From Streptacidiphilus sp. PB12-B1b (GTDB lineage: Bacteria > Actinomycetota > Actinomycetes > Streptomycetales > Streptomycetaceae), in contig NZ_CP048405.1 of assembly GCF_014084125.1 (NCBI RefSeq), positions 3,968,001 through 4,032,000 of the forward strand: DNA of 64,000 nt, in the 5' to 3' direction. The translations under genes and the position numbers were made by a program. The notes under the pieces are model-generated. The model did no database searches. It saw only the letters and a list, made by a program, of their open reading frames with translations, and was not told the DNA's origin. Below, one piece after another: positions 1 through 7,878 of this stretch. Position 1 is the stretch's first letter. Every line of letters starts with the position of its first letter.

Positions 1-1944
1 GCCGTCCAGGGAGCCCAGCGGCGCGGTGGTGTCGCTGACCACGGTGGAGGCGGCGATCTGCCTGGTGTAGCCGGTGAACCACACCTGCAGGCTGTTGTTG
101 GTCGTACCGGTCTTGCCCGCGTCCTGCCAGCCGATGTCGCCGATGCTCGAGGCGGTGCCGCCGTCCGCGACCACGCTCGCCAGCAGGGTGTTGACCGATT
201 CGGCGGTGGTGGGCGACATCACCTGGCTGCACTGCGGCCTGGGAGTGCTCAGAACACGGCCGGCGCTGTCGGCGACCGAGGTGATCGCCATCGGCTGACA
301 GTACAGGCCGTCCGCGGCGAAGGCGGCGTACACCCCGGCGATCTGCAGCGGGGTGTAGGAGTTGACACCCAGCGTCAGCGACTGCACCTGCTGCAGCGGA
401 TAGAGCCGGTCGGGATGGCCCGGATCCAGGGCGGCCTGGTAGCCCAGGCCCAGCTTCTGGGCCATGCGCACGACGTTGCACAGGCCCGCCTTGGCCTCCA
501 ACGGAACGAAATAGGTGTTGACCGACATCGCCATGGCCGTCTTCATGTTGAACTCGCCCTGCAGATCGGGACTGTCGTTCCGGTCCCCCGGGGTCTGCGG
601 ATGGACCGCGCCCGTGCAGTCCGTCATCTGCGGATAGTCCGCCTGGTAGGGCGCGTCCAGGGTGTACGACATCGGAATGCCCTGCTCCAGAGCGGCGGCC
701 GCGGTCACCGCCTTGAACGTGGAACCGGTGGGAAACCCGCTGCCGCCGCCCATCAGCCGATCGGTGTTGTAGTTCAGGTCCGTCTGACCGCTCCCGTTGC
801 CGTAAGGCCGGCTCTGGGCCATCGCCAGGATCCTGCCCGTACCCGGCTGGACCAGGGTGACAGCAGCGGCAGCACGGTCCCCGGGATAGGCATGCCCGCC
901 CACCGAAACGTCGGCCGCCTGCTCGCTGCGGGGATCCAGCGTGGTACGGATCTGCAGACCACCACGGTTCCACAACGCCTGACGCGCGGCCACCGTCGGC
1001 CCGAACCGCGGATCCCGCAGGATCAGGTGCTCGACATAGTCGCAGAAAAACGCCTCACCCCGCCGGGCCGTGATACAACCCTCCCGCGGCGCACTGGCCC
1101 TCAACCCCAGGCCCGAAGCCTGGTAGGCGGCGGCCTGCGCCCGGGTGATGGTCCCGTAGCCCGCCATCGCCGCCAGCACCTGGTTGCGCCGCTGCAACGC
1201 CAGACCGGGACTGTCGAGCGGATCATAGACCGAGGGCGACTGCACCAAACCCGCCAACAACGCCGCCTGAGGCGCCGTCAACTGCCACGCATGGACGCTG
1301 AAGTACCGCTCCGCAGCCGCCTCCACCCCGTAGGCCTGCTCACCGAAGAAAGTGATGTTCAGGTAATCCGCCAGGATCTGGTCCTTGCTCAAACTCTCCT
1401 CGAGCCTGATGGCATAACGCAACTCCTTGATCTTGCGCCCCGTGGTCTGCCGCTGGGCCTGCAACACCCTGGCCTGATCATCCCCCGCCTCCTCCACGAA
1501 CACATTCTTCACATACTGCTGCGTCAACGTCGACCCGCCCTGACTGACCGACCCCGCCCCCGCGTTCGTGGTCAACGCACGCAGAGCGCCCCGCAGGTCC
1601 ACGGCACCGTGCCGGTAGAACCGATGGTCCTCGATATCGACCAACGCCTCACGCATGACCGGAGCCACCCGCCCCAACGGCACCACCGTACGGTCACGCG
1701 AATACACCGAAGCAATCACCCCGCCAGAAGCGTCGTAAACCCGCGAAGCCTGCGCCAGCACCGGAGCCACCAGATCATCGGGCAGCCGATCAAAATCCTC
1801 CGCCGCCCACTTCGCACTCAACCCCACCACACCCACCAACGGAGCACACACCCCAGCCACCAGACCACCCGCCAACACACCCACACCCAACAGACGCACA
1901 CCAAGCCCCACCCTACGAAAAACCCCCGAAGACCTCATTGCCAT
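1..1944 (-). CDS. Class A penicillin-binding protein (transglycosylase/transpeptidase), 3' end outside window
   Basis: This bifunctional peptidoglycan synthase polymerises lipid II and cross-links stem peptides on the outer face of the membrane. 648 codons lie in the window and the C-terminus is cut by the left edge. Residues 9-45 form a membrane anchor. A GT51 domain follows, with the catalytic-Glu motif IEDHRFYRHG (Glu105) and the GGSTLTQQ motif near 136-143. The transpeptidase domain shows all three active-site motifs: S408-TFK411, S474-VN and K611-TG. The gene ends abruptly at position 1, so any C-terminal extension is unseen. The start is uncertain: I chose ATG at 1944, ATG at 1938 and 1992 are in frame, and none has a clear Shine-Dalgarno sequence. 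The family call is firm. Confidence 0.93.
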   Translation of the reverse strand, partial: MAMRSSGVFRRVGLGVRLLGVGVLAGGLVAGVCAPLVGVVGLSAKWAAEDFDRLPDDLVAPVLAQASRVYDASGGVIASVYSRDRTVVPLGRVAPVMREALVDIEDHRFYRHGAVDLRGALRALTTNAGAGSVSQGGSTLTQQYVKNVFVEEAGDDQARVLQAQRQTTGRKIKELRYAIRLEESLSKDQILADYLNITFFGEQAYGVEAAAERYFSVHAWQLTAPQAALLAGLVQSPSVYDPLDSPGLALQRRNQVLAAMAGYGTITRAQAAAYQASGLGLRASAPREGCITARRGEAFFCDYVEHLILRDPRFGPTVAARQALWNRGGLQIRTTLDPRSEQAADVSVGGHAYPGDRAAAAVTLVQPGTGRILAMAQSRPYGNGSGQTDLNYNTDRLMGGGSGFPTGSTFKAVTAAAALEQGIPMSYTLDAPYQADYPQMTDCTGAVHPQTPGDRNDSPDLQGEFNMKTAMAMSVNTYFVPLEAKAGLCNVVRMAQKLGLGYQAALDPGHPDRLYPLQQVQSLTLGVNSYTPLQIAGVYAAFAADGLYCQPMAITSVADSAGRVLSTPRPQCSQVMSPTTAESVNTLLASVVADGGTASSIGDIGWQDAGKTGTTNNSLQVWFTGYTRQIAASTVVSDTTAPLGSLDG

Positions 1945-2033
1945 GAAAAAACCATACGCGGAGACATAACCAAAACACCGGCATTCACCCATCGAATACC
2001 GACGCCGTGGCGCACCACCCCACACCCCACCAC

Positions 2034-2135
2034 ACGACAGCAGCACGCAGGAACGACGGAACGGCACACGACAGCAGCGTGCGGGAACAGCGGAACGGTG
2101 CGCGGCAGCAGCATGCGGGAACAGCGGAACGGTGC
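2034..2135. repeat. 34-bp tandem repeat, three copies
   Basis: Three head-to-tail 34-bp units lie at 2034-2067, 2068-2101 and 2102-2135. They share a core of the type CAGCAG-n4-GCGGGAACAG-CGGAACGG. Copies 2 and 3 are nearly identical and copy 1 is more diverged. The array is upstream of the PBP gene and is followed by about 180 bp of GCAGGC/GGACGGCGA low-complexity sequence. Open frames crossing it encode only Pro/Ala or Arg-rich strings, so the whole 1945-2510 stretch looks non-coding. Confidence 0.85.
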
Positions 2136-2511
2136 GCGGGGGCCGACAGCGAAGGCGCAGGTGCAGGCGCGGACGGCGACGGCGCAGGCGCAGGCGCAAA
2201 GGGCCGCCGGCGACGGCACGGACGGCGCGGGCGCGGACGGCGACGGCATCGAAGGCGCGGACGCGGGCACGGGCGGCGCGGGCGCCGAAGGCGCGGGCAC
2301 GGGTTCGACGATCTGGCCACATGTGTCGTCGCCGTCACGCAGTCCCCGGCGGTCCCGAGCCGGGCCAACACTCCCCCGGCCGACCCTGCGCGCCGTCGCG
2401 CGGATCGCCTGCACCACCGCCGCCACCGTCCTCGCCCGCCCCACGGCGGCCGCAGGCCCCCCGCGCCGACGGGTCCGCGCGGGGGGCGCATCCGGAGTCG
2501 ACCTACCAGAG

Positions 2512-2587
2512 TTGACAGGTCATAAGATGAAATTCTAGTTTCGACATGTCAGCACTGGAACAAGGTGCCGGGCGACGAGACGAGGGA
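2512..2587 (+). promoter_or_regulatory. Promoter and ribosome binding site of the glycosyltransferase gene
   Basis: A perfect TTGACA box lies at 2512-2517, then a 17-base spacer and CTAGTT at 2535-2540 as a weak -10 (TAG-type). The region is locally AT-rich, which is unusual here. A GAGGGA ribosome binding site at 2582-2587 sits 8 bases before the ATG at 2596. Confidence 0.55.
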
Positions 2588-2595
2588 AGACGCCG

Positions 2596-3747
2596 ATGAG
2601 GATTCTGTTCAGCAGCACCCCGGCCTACGGGCACCTGCTGCCGCTGGCGCCGCTGATACGGGCCGCCCTCGCGCAGGGGCACCAGGCGGCCGTGCTGAGC
2701 GGCGCGGGCATGTCCGGGGCGATGGCCGAGGAACTGCCCGGGGTGCCGCTGCTGGCCGCGGGCCCGATGCCCGAGGTGTTCGTCGCCGAGACCGCGCGGC
2801 GCACCGGCAAGGACGTGTTCAACCCGGCCCCGGAGGTGGTCGGCGAGCTGTTCGCCGGGGTCCGGCTGGACCTGACCCTGCCGCAGGCGCTGCCCGCCGC
2901 GCGGGCGTGGGCCCCGGACCTGGTCGTCGCCGAGTACTACGACGCCGTCGGCCCGCTGCTGGCCGCCGTCCTGGGCGTGCCGTGGCACCAGTTCGGCCTG
3001 GGCCCGGGGCTGCCGCAGGCACTGCTGGACGAGCTGGCCCGCGCCGCAGCGCCCCGGTACGCGGCCCACGGCGCCACGCCCTCGCCCGCGGCCAGCTACC
3101 TCGACATCTGGCCCGCAGCACTGCACGAGCCCGGCTGGAGCAGCCCGGCCCCGCGCCGGGCACTGCGGCCCCAGGCACACCGGCGCCCGTCGCAGACGTG
3201 GACCGCGCCGCGGTTCGCCGACCCCGACAGACCCCGGGTGCTGGTCACCCTGGGCACAATCTTCTCGGACTCCGCCGTGCTGCGGGCCGTCGTGCAGGCC
3301 GTGTCCACCCAGGACGTGAACATCGTGGCCACCCTCGGCTCCTCCCTGCGCGGCGAGACCGCCTCCCCCGCCTCCTCCAGCTCCCCCACAGCCGCCGGCG
3401 GCGGTTCGGGCGGGGGCCGCGTGGCCTACGTGCCGTTCGCGCCGATGGACAGCCTGCTGGACGGGACGGCCGCGGTCGTGGGCGCGGGCGGCTCGGGCAC
3501 CGTACTGGCAGCCCTGAGCCGCGGAGTGCCGATGGTGCTCTGGCCCCAGGGCGCGGACCAGCCCGTCACCGCAGCCCGCGCACAAGCCGCCGGCGCCGCG
3601 ATCACCGTGGACGGCGCGGACGCGCTGGCACCCGCCCTGGCCGCCGTCCTGGCCCTGGACGACTACGGCGACGCGGCACGCACCGTAGCCGCCGACCTGG
3701 CCGCACTGCCCGACGCCCAGCAAACCCTCCAGGACCTGACCCACTGA
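2596..3747 (+). CDS. GT1-family glycosyltransferase (macrolide/aromatic glycosyltransferase type)
   Basis: This 383-residue protein has the GT-B fold of antibiotic glycosyltransferases, which move a sugar from an NDP-sugar to a small-molecule acceptor in the cytoplasm. The N-terminus MRILFSSTPAYGHLLPLAPL is the typical acceptor-side strand with the Gly-His pair. The C-terminal nucleotide-sugar site is clear (AGGSGTVLAALSRGVP near residue 295, then LWPQGADQ). A Ser/Gly-rich insertion lies near residues 255-275. The gene has its own promoter and RBS and ends about 400 bp before an FAD monooxygenase, so the two may tailor one product, although no scaffold-building enzyme is near. The natural acceptor cannot be told. 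Confidence 0.85.
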   Translation: MRILFSSTPAYGHLLPLAPLIRAALAQGHQAAVLSGAGMSGAMAEELPGVPLLAAGPMPEVFVAETARRTGKDVFNPAPEVVGELFAGVRLDLTLPQALPAARAWAPDLVVAEYYDAVGPLLAAVLGVPWHQFGLGPGLPQALLDELARAAAPRYAAHGATPSPAASYLDIWPAALHEPGWSSPAPRRALRPQAHRRPSQTWTAPRFADPDRPRVLVTLGTIFSDSAVLRAVVQAVSTQDVNIVATLGSSLRGETASPASSSSPTAAGGGSGGGRVAYVPFAPMDSLLDGTAAVVGAGGSGTVLAALSRGVPMVLWPQGADQPVTAARAQAAGAAITVDGADALAPALAAVLALDDYGDAARTVAADLAALPDAQQTLQDLTH

Positions 3748-3804
3748 CCCACCGACCCCGCCGACCCGCCGACCCGCCGACCAGTGACCGCTGACCACTG
3801 ACCG

Positions 3805-3990
3805 CCCTGGCCGACGGCACCGCCGGAGCCCGACTGCACCCCTACCCGGACCCACAACCGGCCGGCTGCCGACCCGCCGACCCGACCACTGGCTGCCGAC
3901 CGCTGACCGCTGACCGCCGCCCGCCAACCACCCTGGCCGATGGGCACCGCCGGGGCCCGACTGCACCCCAACGCGGGCCTGCAACCGGCC
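3805..3990. repeat. 59-60 bp direct repeat between glycosyltransferase and monooxygenase genes
   Basis: Copy A (3805-3863) and copy B (3931-3990) match over their length with a few changes. Both begin CCCTGGCCGA and end AACCGGCC. The space between holds GACCGCTGACC and GACCCGCCGACC units, and a shorter tandem unit (GGCCGTCCCGGGGCGCC, twice) lies near 4011-4045. I see no gene in 3748-4143. An open frame running from 3940 into the next gene is only upstream read-through. Confidence 0.8.
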
Positions 3991-4143
3991 GACCCGCCGA
4001 CCCTCCGACCGGCCGTCCCGGGGCGCCGGCCGTCCCGGGGCGCCGGGGGCGGCGGGCTGCGGTGGCCGGGTGGCGGCCCGGCGCGCGACGATGGAAGACG
4101 ACGGAAAAGGGGGACGCGGGGGCCTGACACCGGGAGGCGCCGC

Positions 4144-6075
4144 ATGGGCCACACCGACGCAACGGACGTACTGGTCGCGGGCGCCGGGCCGGTCGGACTG
4201 ACCGCCGCCACCGAGCTGCGCCGCCAAGGGGTGCGCTGCCGGATCGTGGACCGCCTCGCAGCCCGGCTGCCGTACGCCAAAGCCGTCGGCATCCAGCCAC
4301 GCACACTGGAACTCTGGGACCGGATGGGCCTGGTACGCGCCGCACTGGAGGCCGCCGCGCCGATACGCGGGCAGCTGACCTACCTCGACGGCGCCGAACA
4401 GCCCCGGATCGACCTCGTACTGCCGCCCGAAGTGCCCTACGGCTTCGCCGCCCTGCCCCAGTACGACACCGAACGGATCCTGGAAGAAGCCCTGGCCCGC
4501 TACGGCACCGGCATCGAACGCGGCACCGAACTGGTCTCCTTCGACCAGGACGCCGACGGGGTCACCTGCCGCCTGGCCGGCGCCGCCGGCCAGCAGGAGG
4601 TCCGCTGCCGCTACCTGGTGGGCTGCGACGGCGCGCACAGCACCGTACGCAAAGGACTCGGACTCGCCTTCGAAGGCGCCGCCCTGCCCGAGGAGTACAT
4701 GCTCGCCGATGTCGAGGTCGGCTGGCAGCTGCCGCCCGGCTACGGCGTGCGCTGCCTGCACCACGGCCCGGACGGCGCCGTGGACGACCTGCTGGTGTGC
4801 ATCCCGCTGCCCGGCCCGGGCCGCTACCGGATGTCGATGCTCGTACCGCCCGACCTCTCCACCGCCCACCAGAACCAGAACCCGGACCGGGACCGGGACC
4901 GGGACCGGGGCGGCGAGGGCGCCACGGCCGGGGGCCGGGACGCGGTGGAGCACGGCCTGCAGGGCGGCCCCGCCCCCGAACTGCACCACATCCAAGCGGT
5001 ACTGGACCGGCTCTCGCCGCAACCGACCACCGCCTCGGCCATGCGCTGGTCCTCGGTCTTCCGGATCAGCCACCGGCTGGCGGACCGCTACAGCCGGGGC
5101 CGGGTCTTCGTCGCCGGGGACGCCGCCCACATCCACCCGCCCACCGGGGCCCAGGGCATGAACACCGGCATCCAGGACGCCTACAACCTGGCCTGGAAAC
5201 TCGCCCTGACCCTGGACGGCACCGCCCAGCCGCAACTGGCGGCCAGCTACGACGCCGAACGCCGGCCGATCGGCCAGGAAGTCGTGGGCCGCACCGTGCG
5301 CCACGCGGCCCACGGCGGCGTCCAGACCGACCCGGCCGACCCGCAGACCCTGATCCTGCGCGAGGCCCAACTGCTGCTCAGCTACCGCGGCAGCCCGATC
5401 GTGGACCCCGACAGCGACGGCCCGGACGGGGGCGGCCCGGACGGCGACAGCCCCGACGGGGGCGCGGCGGGCGCGGACGCGGACGCCCCGCGTCCCGGAG
5501 ACCGGGCACCGGACTGTACCGGCCTGACCCAGGACATCACCGCCCACCCGCTGCGCCTGTACGACCTGCTGCGCGACCGCGGACACGTCCTGCTCCTGTA
5601 CGGAACCGACCCGGCAGAATCCACCGCCCTGGCCGCAGCAGCCCGCAAAGCCTCCGGCGACCGAGTGGAGACCTGCGCACTACTGGCCCGCGACACCACC
5701 ACCGACACCACCACCACCGCAGCAGCGGACAGCTCAGCAGCCGAGACCTCGGCGGCAGCGGGTTCAGCCGCGGACGGTTCAGCGGCGAACGGTTCGACGA
5801 CGGCGGGTTCGACGACGGGCGGTTCGGCTGCACCGGGTTCGGCCGCGGACAGTTCGCCGGCGGCTTCGGCGGCGGCGGTGGAGGGGGGCTGGCTGCCGGT
5901 GTACCGCGACGCGCGAGGCGAGTTCGCCCGGATCTACCGGGCCCGACCCGGAACGGCGTTCGTGGTGCGCCCGGACGGCTACCTGGGCGCACGACTGTAC
6001 CTACCCGACACCGGACACCTGGCCGCCCACTTCGCACGCATCTTCCGCCCCCCGACCCCAGACAAGCACCCCTGA
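4144..6075 (+). CDS. FAD-dependent aromatic monooxygenase with low-complexity insertions
   Basis: A 643-residue flavoprotein of the p-hydroxybenzoate hydroxylase/polyketide oxygenase class, which uses NAD(P)H and O2 to hydroxylate aromatic substrates. The FAD-binding GAGPVGL motif is at about residues 11-17, a DG motif (GCDGAHSTVRKGLGL) near 160, and the GD motif GRVFVAGDAAHIHPP near 320. A C-terminal thioredoxin-like region follows. The start at 4144 is set by GGGAGG at 4132-4137. Three stretches do not belong to the family: Asp/Arg repeats near 244-268, Asp/Gly/Pro repeats near 419-452, and an Ala/Ser/Thr/Gly tract near 517-581. The last comes from short DNA repeats (GGTTC-type). The core motifs look intact, so it may still fold. 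Confidence 0.87.
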   Translation: MGHTDATDVLVAGAGPVGLTAATELRRQGVRCRIVDRLAARLPYAKAVGIQPRTLELWDRMGLVRAALEAAAPIRGQLTYLDGAEQPRIDLVLPPEVPYGFAALPQYDTERILEEALARYGTGIERGTELVSFDQDADGVTCRLAGAAGQQEVRCRYLVGCDGAHSTVRKGLGLAFEGAALPEEYMLADVEVGWQLPPGYGVRCLHHGPDGAVDDLLVCIPLPGPGRYRMSMLVPPDLSTAHQNQNPDRDRDRDRGGEGATAGGRDAVEHGLQGGPAPELHHIQAVLDRLSPQPTTASAMRWSSVFRISHRLADRYSRGRVFVAGDAAHIHPPTGAQGMNTGIQDAYNLAWKLALTLDGTAQPQLAASYDAERRPIGQEVVGRTVRHAAHGGVQTDPADPQTLILREAQLLLSYRGSPIVDPDSDGPDGGGPDGDSPDGGAAGADADAPRPGDRAPDCTGLTQDITAHPLRLYDLLRDRGHVLLLYGTDPAESTALAAAARKASGDRVETCALLARDTTTDTTTTAAADSSAAETSAAAGSAADGSAANGSTTAGSTTGGSAAPGSAADSSPAASAAAVEGGWLPVYRDARGEFARIYRARPGTAFVVRPDGYLGARLYLPDTGHLAAHFARIFRPPTPDKHP

Positions 6076-6083
6076 ATACACCA

Positions 6084-6304
6084 CCAAGGCACCGCGTACC
6101 GGACGATGGAACCCATGGAGCCCGTCGAGCCGATGCAACCCGAGCAGCCGATGGAGCCCGCGCAGCCCGGCAGCCGGTGGAACGCGTCGAGCCGGTGGAA
6201 CCCGTCGAGCCGATGCAGCCCGCGCAGCGCCCACCAGCCGCGCAGGACCGCCGCTGAAGGTGCCGCCAAGGCACCGCGTGCCGGAGGATGGAACCCATGG
6301 AGCC
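6084..6304. repeat. Duplicated leader and start region of the DUF1801 gene
   Basis: Positions 6084-6122 and 6266-6304 are 39-bp near-identical copies, 182 bp apart. Each runs from CCAAGGCACCGCGT through ATGGAACCCATGGAGCC. Between them are many ATGGAGCCC/GTCGAGCCG units. In copy 1 the purine box reads GGACG, in copy 2 GGAGG, so only copy 2 keeps a working ribosome binding site. Copy 1 opens a frame that runs out of phase across the downstream gene. Confidence 0.8.
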
Positions 6305-6689
6305 GATGGAGCCCGACGAGCCGATGCAGCCCGGGCAGCCGGCGGGACCGGTGGACGATGCCGTGCGGGAGTACATCGAGGCCATCGACCCGCGCTACCG
6401 ACCGCTGTTCGACCGCCTGCACGCACTGGTCCTGCAGACGTGCCCGCAGGCGGCGGTCGCGCTCGCGTACCGGATGCCCAGCTACCGCCTCGGGCCCCGG
6501 CGCCTGTACCTGGGCGTGTGGCAGCACGGGGTCTCGCTCTACGGCTGGGGGCCCGGCCGCGACGGCGGCTTCGCCGAGCGCCACCCCGAGCTGCGGTCGG
6601 GCCGGGCCACCCTGCGACTGCGGCCCGAGCAGGCGGCCGCGATCCCCGACGAGGAGTTCCGCGCCCTGGTCCGCGCCGCCCTGGACTGA
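6297..6689 (+). CDS. DUF1801 (YdhG-like) domain protein
   Basis: A small cytoplasmic protein of 130 residues. After a repetitive MEPMEPDEPMQPGQP leader comes a DUF1801 domain: DAVREYIEAIDPRYRPLFDRLHALV, then CPQAAVALAYRMPSYRLG and the LYLGVWQHGVSLYGWG strand. Family members share a fold with IF-like/YdhG proteins and have no settled biochemical role. ATG at 6288 also opens this frame, but GGAGG at 6283-6287 abuts it, while it sits 9 bases before the ATG at 6297, which I therefore prefer. The acidic/proline leader looks like recent repeat expansion. Confidence 0.75.
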   Translation: MEPMEPDEPMQPGQPAGPVDDAVREYIEAIDPRYRPLFDRLHALVLQTCPQAAVALAYRMPSYRLGPRRLYLGVWQHGVSLYGWGPGRDGGFAERHPELRSGRATLRLRPEQAAAIPDEEFRALVRAALD

Positions 6690-6879
6690 CCGCGCCAGCC
6701 GCTAGGATCAGCGGCCGTGCCCACCACCCTTGCCACGACCGAGGCACACACCGTCCTGACACTCGCCCCCGACGCCCCCGACGCCCCCGCCGTCGCGGTC
6801 CGCAGCACCCGGCTGACCTGCACCGGACCGGGGGCTGTGTCCGATCCGACATTGACACCAAGGGCACCCTTACCTGAGC

Positions 6880-7146
6880 GTGGAAGGCATGCCTTCCAAC
6901 CCCGCCGACCCAACCGCACACCTGGTCGCCTTCGACGTCGACCTGACCCTGGACGAAGTGCGCAGACGCGCCGAAGTCCTCGCCGCACTCGGACCCCACT
7001 GGGATCCGGTACAGGCCCTGCGCAGCGAGGAGGAGGCGTACGCGCTGCTGTACTCGGGACTGGACACCGAGCAGCAGGCCCTCTACGACACCCTGGTGAC
7101 AGCGGGCATACTGCCCGGGCAGGGACGCGGGCATGCTGCCCCTTGA
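6880..7146 (+). CDS. Small conserved actinobacterial protein (DUF6400-like)
   Basis: A protein of 88 residues (GTG start at 6880; ATG at 6889 is the alternative). It has the pattern VAFDVDLTLDEVRRRAEVLAALG-HWDP, then RSEEEAYALLYSGLDTEQQALYDTLVTAGILP, which I recall from short streptomycete proteins named DUF6400; the family name is from memory. It is probably soluble and all-helical. No Shine-Dalgarno sequence is well placed. It overlaps the next gene by 14 bases in another frame, so the two are likely co-translated. Confidence 0.65.
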   Translation: MEGMPSNPADPTAHLVAFDVDLTLDEVRRRAEVLAALGPHWDPVQALRSEEEAYALLYSGLDTEQQALYDTLVTAGILPGQGRGHAAP

Positions 7147-7414
7147 CCCACACGCCGACCACGGCCGCCGGGCCTGGGTACCCTGCCCGAACTGCGACGA
7201 CGCCCGCGACTGCGCCCCGTGCGCGCAGCGGCGCACCTGCAGCGAGCATTGGCGCTACCTGCTCGCGCACTCCGGCAGCGTTCTGCACCTGCAATGCCCC
7301 CGCTGCACCCACCTGTGGGACCACGAAACCCACTTCGGCGCCACCCGCGGCCCCTCCCCCACCCCACACAGCCCCTGGACCAGCACAACCCCCCACCACC
7401 CCGACCAGCCCTAA
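7133..7414 (+). CDS. Small zinc-ribbon protein
   Basis: A protein of 93 residues whose first 60 residues hold paired cysteines typical of a treble-clef or zinc-ribbon fold: CPNC, CAPC, an isolated Cys-Ser-Glu-His, and CPRC near residues 18-58. Similar short proteins (WVPCPNC...HLQCP.C.HLW) are common in streptomycetes, with no known function that I can name. The C-terminal 30 residues are Pro/Thr-rich and probably unstructured. It starts inside the preceding gene. A decayed copy follows immediately. Confidence 0.7.
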   Translation: MLPLDPHADHGRRAWVPCPNCDDARDCAPCAQRRTCSEHWRYLLAHSGSVLHLQCPRCTHLWDHETHFGATRGPSPTPHSPWTSTTPHHPDQP

Positions 7415-7460
7415 CCCCCAAGCCTGACCCGGTTCGGCTCCGGCGCGGCCCTGGGCCTGC

Positions 7461-7641
7461 ACGACGCCCGCGACTGCGCCCCGCGCGCGCAGCGGCGCAC
7501 CTGCAGCGAGCACTGGCGCCATCTGCTCGCGCACTCCGGCAGCATGCTGCACCTGCAACGCCCCCGCTGCACCCACCTGCGGGACCACGGAACCGGCCTC
7601 GGCACCACCCGCAGCCCTCCCCCACCCCACACGGCCACTGG
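7461..7641 (+). pseudogene. Decayed partial duplicate of the zinc-ribbon gene
   Basis: Bases 7461-7641 align almost without gaps to 7197-7378 of the preceding gene, 264 bp upstream. Conceptual translation gives DARDCAPRAQRRTCSEHWRH, and later HLQRPRCTHLRDHG. The first CPNC pair is absent, and Cys to Arg changes hit the second and third zinc motifs. No start codon or ribosome binding site precedes it. The copy cannot bind zinc in the original way and is best read as a duplication remnant. Confidence 0.75.
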
Positions 7642-7878
7642 AGCGGCGCCCCGGCCGCCCCGACCAGCCCTGCCCTGGCCCCTCAGGCCTGACCCGGTTC
7701 GGCCCCCCGGTCCTTTACCACCCGGGCTCCGGTTCGGCACGGACTCTGGCCCAGCCCGCGCGCCCCTGACCTGGGCCGGGCCCCGCGCACCCCCCGGCCC
7801 GGCCCCGCCTGCCGCCCGGGGCAGCGGGCGGAGGCAGGCCGGGGGCGGCAGGCGGGGCGGCGGACCGGGGGGTGGGGG

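Noticed and set aside
2034-2135. Possible CRISPR array
   Set aside because: The three 34-bp units touch each other without spacers, and there are no cas genes.
1935-2444. Pro/Ala-rich minus-strand frame upstream of the PBP gene
   Set aside because: Low-complexity product from tandem repeats, no start signal, overlaps the PBP start; no support as a protein.
415-2538. Long plus-strand open frame of over 700 codons
   Set aside because: It is the antisense of the PBP gene, whose active-site motifs all read on the minus strand; the plus-strand product is Arg/His/Gln-rich with no family resemblance.
2503-5586. Minus-strand open frame of 1,027 codons
   Set aside because: Shadow of the glycosyltransferase and FAD monooxygenase genes, which have clear motifs and ribosome binding sites on the plus strand.
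6703-7427. GTG at 6717 preceded by TAGGAT as a leaderless gene running across the next two genes
   Set aside because: The promoter pattern fits, but beyond about 40 codons the product is an out-of-phase shadow of the DUF6400-like and zinc-ribbon genes; at best a decayed 5' end.
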